Shown piece by piece: positions 24,629 to 28,467 of a stretch of 28,467 nt of DNA. This DNA is from DATEOR01 sp035296905 (GTDB lineage Bacteria > Actinomycetota > Thermoleophilia > Gaiellales > Gaiellaceae): contig DATHAA010000103.1 in NCBI GenBank assembly GCA_035296905.1, positions 1 through 28,467 on the forward strand. Reading direction: 5' to 3'. How positions within the stretch are numbered: the first letter of the stretch is position 1; each line of letters opens with the position of its first letter. Below the pieces are notes generated by a model. It saw only the letters and a list, made by a program, of their open reading frames with translations. It was not told the origin of the DNA and searched no databases. The position numbers and the translations under genes were made by a program.

Positions 24629-26343
24629 TGCTTCTTCATCAGTTTCTTGACGTCGCGCCAGGGCCGCGCGTTCACGATCTGCTCCCGGCCGATCCAACCG
24701 CGCCTCGCCTGAGCGACGCCGAGCCGCATGTTTGCGAGCTCGTGCGTGCGGTGCGCGTCCGTCGAGACGACAAGCTTGACGCCGGCCTCCGCGGCCACCC
24801 GTGCGTGGTTGTCGTCCAGGTCGAGCCGGTCGGGCTGGCAGTTGATCTCCAGGAACGTGCCGGTCTCGAGAGCCTTCGCGAGCAGCGCCTCGAAGTCGAC
24901 GTCGTAGGGGTCGCGGCGGTTGATCTTCCTCCCGGTCGGATGCCCGATGCAGTCCACGTGCGGGCTCTCCATCGCGGCCTCGATCCGCCGAGTGAGCTCC
25001 TCGCGTGTGCGGTCGAACCCGGAGTGAACGGAGGCCATCACCCAGTCCAGCCCGGCGAGCACGTCGTCGGGCATGTCCAGGGAGCCGTCCGCGCGGATGT
25101 CGACCTCGATTCCGCGCAGGATCTGCAGGCCCTTGATCCGGCCCCCGACCTCCTCGATCTCCTCCGCCTGCTGCTCGAGCCGCCCATCGCGGAGCCGCCG
25201 CGCGTGGTCGCAGACGGCGAGGTAGGCGCGGCCGAGGCCCTTGGCTGTCGAGACCATCTCGTCGAGGGACGCGCGGCCGTCCGACCAGGTCGTGTGCGAG
25301 TGCAGGTCGCCGCGGATGTCGTCCAACTCGACGAGCTTCGGCAGCGCGCCCTCACGTGCCGCCTGCAGCTCGCCACGGTTCTCGCGGAGCTCCGGCGGGA
25401 TCCAGCTGTAACCGAGGAACTCATAGAGCTCTTCCTCGCTGGCGGCCGTGAAGAGCTCGTCCGTTTCCGTGTTCTTGACGCCGTACTCTGAGATGGAAAG
25501 ACCGCGCGTCACCGCCTCCTCGCGCATCGCGACGTTGTGCGCCTTCGAGCCGCTGAAATGCTGCAGAAGGTTCCCGTAGCTCTCCGGCGGGACGACGCGC
25601 AGATCGAAGCGAAGCCCGTCGTGTGAGACCACGCTCGCCTTCGTGCCTCCGTGGGCAACGACCTCGGCGACCCAGGGCTGCGCGACGAAGTGAGCGGTCA
25701 ACGCGGCCGGATCGTCGGCGGTGGCGATGATGTCGAGATCCCGCACGGTCTCGCAGCGTCGGCGGACGCTGCCCGCCTCGGACACCCGCACCGCAGCCGG
25801 ATGCGAGCGTAGCTCCTCGACGGCCTCGTCCACAGCCGGGAGCACGCGTCCGAGGAGGGTCTTCTGCTCGATCGCCTTCTTCGGCTTCGCGAGGGAGGCG
25901 AGCACCTTCTCCTGGGTCTTCGGCCCGAGACCCTGCACCTCCGCGAGCCGGCCCTGCTCGGCGGCGGCCCGCAGATCGTCTGCCGACTGCACGCCCAGCT
26001 CGACCCAGAGCTTGCGGGCGGTCTTCGGACCGAGGCCGGGGACGTGCATGACGTCGACAAGCCCGGTCGGTAGCTTGTCTCGGAGCTTGGCGAGCGCAGC
26101 CAGGTCGCCCGTCTGCGCGTACTCGACGATCTTCCCCTCGATCGTCGCGCCGATGCCGGAAAGCCGCGTCGCTTTCTTGTCGAGCGCGAGCTGGGCGACG
26201 GGAACAGCCGACTCTCGGATGCGCGTCGCAGCGCGGCGGTAGGCGCTCAGGCGGAACGCGTCGGCGCCGTCGAGCTCGAGCAGGTCGGCCAGGAGCTCGA
26301 ACTGCTCGGCGAGCTGGGCGTTGGACGGCAGCGTCTGGGCCAC
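24625..26343 (-). CDS. polX: DNA polymerase/3'-5' exonuclease PolX
   Basis: A 572-residue two-domain repair enzyme. The N-terminal pol-beta-like part has a helical 8-kDa domain, helix-hairpin-helix segments (VPGLGPKTARKLW, VQGLGPKTQEKV) and the metal site GSVRRRCETVRDLDII, with the third Asp in LRFDLRV. The C-terminal PHP domain carries DLHSHTTWSDG, VCDHA, GIEVDI, ASVHSGF, IGHPTGR and STDAHR, the usual metal ligands of the exonuclease/phosphatase. It works in base excision repair or gap filling. GTG at 26343 fits the family N-terminus (QLAEQFELLADLLEL) and has TATCAT 7 nt upstream; longer in-frame versions read through the divergent gene. Confidence 0.95.
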   Translation of the reverse strand: MAQTLPSNAQLAEQFELLADLLELDGADAFRLSAYRRAATRIRESAVPVAQLALDKKATRLSGIGATIEGKIVEYAQTGDLAALAKLRDKLPTGLVDVMHVPGLGPKTARKLWVELGVQSADDLRAAAEQGRLAEVQGLGPKTQEKVLASLAKPKKAIEQKTLLGRVLPAVDEAVEELRSHPAAVRVSEAGSVRRRCETVRDLDIIATADDPAALTAHFVAQPWVAEVVAHGGTKASVVSHDGLRFDLRVVPPESYGNLLQHFSGSKAHNVAMREEAVTRGLSISEYGVKNTETDELFTAASEEELYEFLGYSWIPPELRENRGELQAAREGALPKLVELDDIRGDLHSHTTWSDGRASLDEMVSTAKGLGRAYLAVCDHARRLRDGRLEQQAEEIEEVGGRIKGLQILRGIEVDIRADGSLDMPDDVLAGLDWVMASVHSGFDRTREELTRRIEAAMESPHVDCIGHPTGRKINRRDPYDVDFEALLAKALETGTFLEINCQPDRLDLDDNHARVAAEAGVKLVVSTDAHRTHELANMRLGVAQARRGWIGREQIVNARPWRDVKKLMKKQ

Positions 26344-26349
26344 GCGGGC

Positions 26350-26355
26350 GATGAT
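26350..26355 (+). promoter_or_regulatory. Candidate leaderless -10 box (glycosyltransferase)
   Basis: GATGAT, four of six matches to TATAAT, lies 6 nt before the GTG at 26362. It overlaps the polX -10 box on the other strand. Confidence 0.3.
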
Positions 26356-26356
26356 A
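26351..26356 (-). promoter_or_regulatory. Leaderless -10 box (polX)
   Basis: TATCAT on the minus strand, 7 nt before the GTG at 26343, in an 18-bp divergent gap. Confidence 0.55.
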
Positions 26357-26361
26357 CGCGG

Positions 26362-27087
26362 GTGCGCCTGGTCATCTGCCTGCCGACATACAACGAGCGA
26401 GCGAACCTCGAGCCCATCGCCCGCCGGCTCGGCGACGTGCTCGCAAACGTCGGGGCCGAGGCGCGCGTGCTCGTCATCGACGACTCCTCCCCGGACGGCA
26501 CTGGCGAGCTTGCCGACCGCCTCAGCGGGGAGCTGCCCTTCCTCTCCGTGCTCCATCGAACGCGCAAGGAGGGGCTCGGTCCGGCATACATCGCGGGCTT
26601 CCGCTGGGCGCTGGAGCACGGGGCCAACCGAATCGTTCAGATGGACGCGGACCTCTCGCACGACCCTGCCGACGTACCTCGCCTTCTCGCCGCGGCCGAG
26701 GGCGCCGTCCTCTCGCTCGGATCCCGCTACGTCGAGGGCGGCGGTACGGAGAACTGGGGCAAGGGAAGGCAGGCCATCAGCCGCTTTGGCTCTTTCTATG
26801 CCCGGAGGATCCTCGGCGTCCCTGTCCGCGACCTCACGGGCGGGTTCAAGTGCTGGCGCCGGGAGGCCCTCGAGGCGCTGCCCCTCGACCGGATTCGGAC
26901 CAAGGGCTACGCCTTCCAGATCGAGACGACCTATCGCGCGCTCCGCGGCGGCTTCGAGGTCGTCGAGATTCCGATCGTCTTCGCTGAGCGCCGCTCCGGC
27001 GGGTCGAAGATGACGCGCGGCATCGTTCTCGAGGCGATGTGGAAGGTGCCCGAGCTCCGCCTGCGCGCTGCCCTGAAGCGTCTGTAG
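26362..27087 (+). CDS. Polyprenol-phosphate mannosyltransferase-like GT2 (DPM1/Ppm1-like)
   Basis: A 241-residue family 2 glycosyltransferase. Diagnostic segments are LPTYNERANLEPI, VIDDSSPDGTGELA, RKEGLGPAYIAGF, the metal-binding DADLSHDP, and RDLTGGFKCWRREAL. These match dolichol/polyprenol-phosphate mannose synthases, which transfer mannose from GDP-mannose to a lipid phosphate for cell-envelope glycosylation. It lacks C-terminal membrane helices, like soluble type III DPM1 and the catalytic part of Ppm1. GTG start, no Shine-Dalgarno sequence. Thioredoxin follows after 19 nt with its own promoter. Confidence 0.9.
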   Translation: MRLVICLPTYNERANLEPIARRLGDVLANVGAEARVLVIDDSSPDGTGELADRLSGELPFLSVLHRTRKEGLGPAYIAGFRWALEHGANRIVQMDADLSHDPADVPRLLAAAEGAVLSLGSRYVEGGGTENWGKGRQAISRFGSFYARRILGVPVRDLTGGFKCWRREALEALPLDRIRTKGYAFQIETTYRALRGGFEVVEIPIVFAERRSGGSKMTRGIVLEAMWKVPELRLRAALKRL

Positions 27088-27094
27088 TCACGGC

Positions 27095-27100
27095 TATAGT
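27095..27100 (+). promoter_or_regulatory. Leaderless -10 box (thioredoxin)
   Basis: TATAGT, five of six matches to TATAAT, lies exactly 6 nt before the ATG at 27107. It is one of the clearest examples of this arrangement in the window. Confidence 0.6.
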
Positions 27101-27106
27101 GGGAAC

Positions 27107-27436
27107 ATGGTGGGCGACGTCAACGACGCGGACTTCCAGGCCGAGGTGCTCGACTCCGATCGGCCCGTGGTGGTCGATTTCTGGGCTCCCTGGTGCGGGC
27201 CCTGCCGGGTCGTCAGCCCGATCATCGACGACCTGGCCGAGCAGCACGGCGAGCGCGTCAAGTTTTTCAAGATGAACGTGGACGAGAACCTGCAGACGCA
27301 GTCTCGCTACAACGTGCTCTCGATCCCCACGGTCATCCTCTTCGAGCGCGGCGAGCCGCAAGAGATCGTCATCGGCGCACGCTCCAAGAGCCACTACGAG
27401 TCGGCCTGGGAACGCTGGCTCGGCAAAGCCGCCTAG
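27107..27436 (+). CDS. trxA: Thioredoxin
   Basis: 109 residues with the full thioredoxin fold: VVVDFWAPWCGPC with the redox motif WCGPC (29-33), the buried Asp in the preceding strand, the cis-proline in SIPTVILF, and a C-terminal helix. It reduces protein disulfides in the cytoplasm. The protein has no signal peptide. Strong leaderless-type promoter. Its TAG shares CTAG with the convergent thiL. No thioredoxin reductase gene lies nearby. Confidence 0.95.
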   Translation: MVGDVNDADFQAEVLDSDRPVVVDFWAPWCGPCRVVSPIIDDLAEQHGERVKFFKMNVDENLQTQSRYNVLSIPTVILFERGEPQEIVIGARSKSHYESAWERWLGKAA

Positions 27437-28290
27437 GCCTGGAAGGAATCCCAGCCTGGCAAGTCGGGCTCGACTCCTGATCCCTCCTCGGCGCGGCCGA
27501 CGACGGTGAAGCCGCTCGCGTCGGCATCCTCCCGAGCGAGAGCAGCCAAAAGCTCGTAGTCCTCGCCGAGCGTCCAGAACGGCAGGTCGGCTACGTCCTC
27601 GATACGCGGCGCGCGGGGAATGGCCTCGACGTCGAGGACGACCTTGCAGCCCGAGCGCTCGGCGATCCGCATCGCGTCGGCACCGATCCCGTCGCTCAGG
27701 TCGACCATCGCATGTGCGACGTGGGCCAACGCTCGTCCCTCCTCCAGGCGAAGGGGAGGCCGGCGATGGGCGGCAACAAGCTCGTCGAAGCCCTCGAGGT
27801 CATGCTCGAGGACATACAGGCCCGCGGCCGAGCCGCCGAGCGGACCGGTGACGACGAGCGCGTCTCCGGGTCGGGCACCCGCTCTGCCCGGCACACGCGC
27901 GCTCGTGCCGAAGGCGGCCACCGACAGGAACCAGGACGCCGCCCGCGTGGTGTCACCCCCGACGACCGGCACACCCGCCTCGTTCAGCCCCTCGTAGAGC
28001 TCGACCACCTGCTCGACCTCCGCGTCCGCGGGCGCGCCGAGCCCGACGAGCAATCCCTCCCCCTCCGCCCCCATCGCCGCGAGGTCGCTCAGGTTGACCG
28101 CAGCGGCCTTGTAGCCAAGATCGCGGAAGGACGTGCAGTCGAGGCGAAAGTGGATCCCCTCGGCGAGCACGTCCAAGGTCGCCACGCGCCCTACGCCGAG
28201 GATTGCGCCCTCCGCGTCCTGACCCGTCGCCAGGCCGCGCCGTTCGAGCTCCCGCAGGAGCGCGAGCTCACCGGCTGCGGACAGCTTCAA
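27433..28290 (-). CDS. thiL: Thiamine-monophosphate kinase
   Basis: A 285-residue ThiL that phosphorylates thiamine monophosphate to the active diphosphate. Typical segments are LGYKAAAVNLSDLAAMGA, VPVVGGDTT, DALVVTGPLGGSAAGL, MVDLSDGIGADAMRIAERSG and FWTLGEDYELL. The usual GDDAA metal motif near the N-terminus reads GQDAE. The start is TTG at 28290 (MKLSAAGELALLREL), which fits the family N-terminus and overlaps the upstream thiD stop by 23 nt. The pair forms a thiamine operon reading leftward. The converging trxA ends on the same CTAG. Confidence 0.93.
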   Translation of the reverse strand: MKLSAAGELALLRELERRGLATGQDAEGAILGVGRVATLDVLAEGIHFRLDCTSFRDLGYKAAAVNLSDLAAMGAEGEGLLVGLGAPADAEVEQVVELYEGLNEAGVPVVGGDTTRAASWFLSVAAFGTSARVPGRAGARPGDALVVTGPLGGSAAGLYVLEHDLEGFDELVAAHRRPPLRLEEGRALAHVAHAMVDLSDGIGADAMRIAERSGCKVVLDVEAIPRAPRIEDVADLPFWTLGEDYELLAALAREDADASGFTVVGRAEEGSGVEPDLPGWDSFQA

Positions 28291-28467
28291 GGTTCAGGAC
28301 GTCGACAGGCCCCGAGCCGGATCCGATCCCGTTCAGCCCGGAGCGCACGGCCTCGGAGGCGATGCGGGCGGCACCCCTCGCGGCGTCCTCCAGGCTCTCA
28401 CCGCGGGCAAGGAGGGCCGTGAGGCTCGCCGAGTGGGTGCAGCCGGCGCCGTGGGTTGCGTCCGACT
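28268..28467 (-). CDS. thiD: Hydroxymethylpyrimidine/phosphomethylpyrimidine kinase ThiD, C-terminal part
   Basis: The minus strand is open from the right edge to TGA at 28268-28270, giving the last 65 residues. They contain DATHGAGCTHSASLTALLARG, the anion-hole and catalytic Asp... Gly-Ala-Gly-Cys loop of ribokinase-like ThiD (usually GTGCTxSAA), and the following helix DAARGAARIASEAV. ThiD phosphorylates HMP and HMP-P for thiamine synthesis. The overlap with thiL supports the assignment. The N-terminal three quarters lie outside the window. Confidence 0.85.
   Translation of the reverse strand, partial: SDATHGAGCTHSASLTALLARGESLEDAARGAARIASEAVRSGLNGIGSGSGPVDVLNLEAVRSR

Overview
The window is a compact, GC-rich bacterial chromosome segment with strong C/G preference at third codon positions. 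Genes on both strands are often separated by fewer than 20 bases or overlap. The gene set fits a free-living Actinomycetota bacterium: a Pkn-type kinase with one membrane span, an MMPL transporter, a SpoIID/LytB-domain protein, YpfJ-type zinc peptidase, DPM1-like glycosyltransferase, PolX and many GTG starts. A deep lineage such as Thermoleophilia is possible, but that is inference. No phage, insertion sequence, CRISPR array or rRNA was seen.

Layout. (1) 1-1560: tail of an ICMT-like methyltransferase, a two-CBS-domain protein bracketed by two imperfect ~60 bp direct repeats, a coding-poor stretch, tRNA-Lys(CTT), and a 34-codon small ORF. (2) 1563-5500: four-gene operon for a nucleotide-sugar uronate (2-epimerase, 6-dehydrogenase, Gfo/Idh oxidoreductase, hexapeptide acetyltransferase). 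It resembles the UDP-diacetamido-uronate (Wbp/Wlb) pathway without its aminotransferase. (3) 5493-8669: SpoIID/LytB-domain protein, divergent from a Ser/Thr kinase. (4) 13746-8666, minus strand: a tight run of small membrane protein, MMPL transporter, macro domain protein, APH(6)-like kinase, AlkB-like dioxygenase and a catalytically degenerate RmlB-like SDR protein. (5) 13762-17053: Hsp20 and Lon coupled by ATGA, then a YtxH-like protein. (6) 17056-20920: M23 peptidase, divergent from acetyl-CoA synthetase, then an unrecognised 129-residue protein. (7) 20940-23324: two tandem half-size TauE/SafE permease genes, divergent from trehalose-phosphatase and a membrane-anchored YpfJ-type zinc peptidase. 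(8) 23321-28467: PolX plus a PLP decarboxylase, divergent from a DPM1-like glycosyltransferase and thioredoxin, then thiL and the 3' end of thiD.

Two architectural patterns stand out more than any single gene. First, most transcription-unit heads lack a Shine-Dalgarno sequence and instead carry a -10-like hexamer (mostly TANNNT) exactly 6-7 nt before the start codon, which is the signature of leaderless mRNAs. In two divergent pairs the two -10 hexamers overlap. Second, four of six convergent gene pairs end on one shared CTAG, so both TAG stop codons use the same tetranucleotide and no room is left for an intrinsic terminator.

No obvious complete novel defence or biosynthetic system is visible. 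The most unusual protein-level observations are the split TauE permease, the RmlB-like protein without its catalytic Tyr, the kinase whose family-typical N-terminus has no canonical start codon, and the macro/kinase/AlkB cluster.
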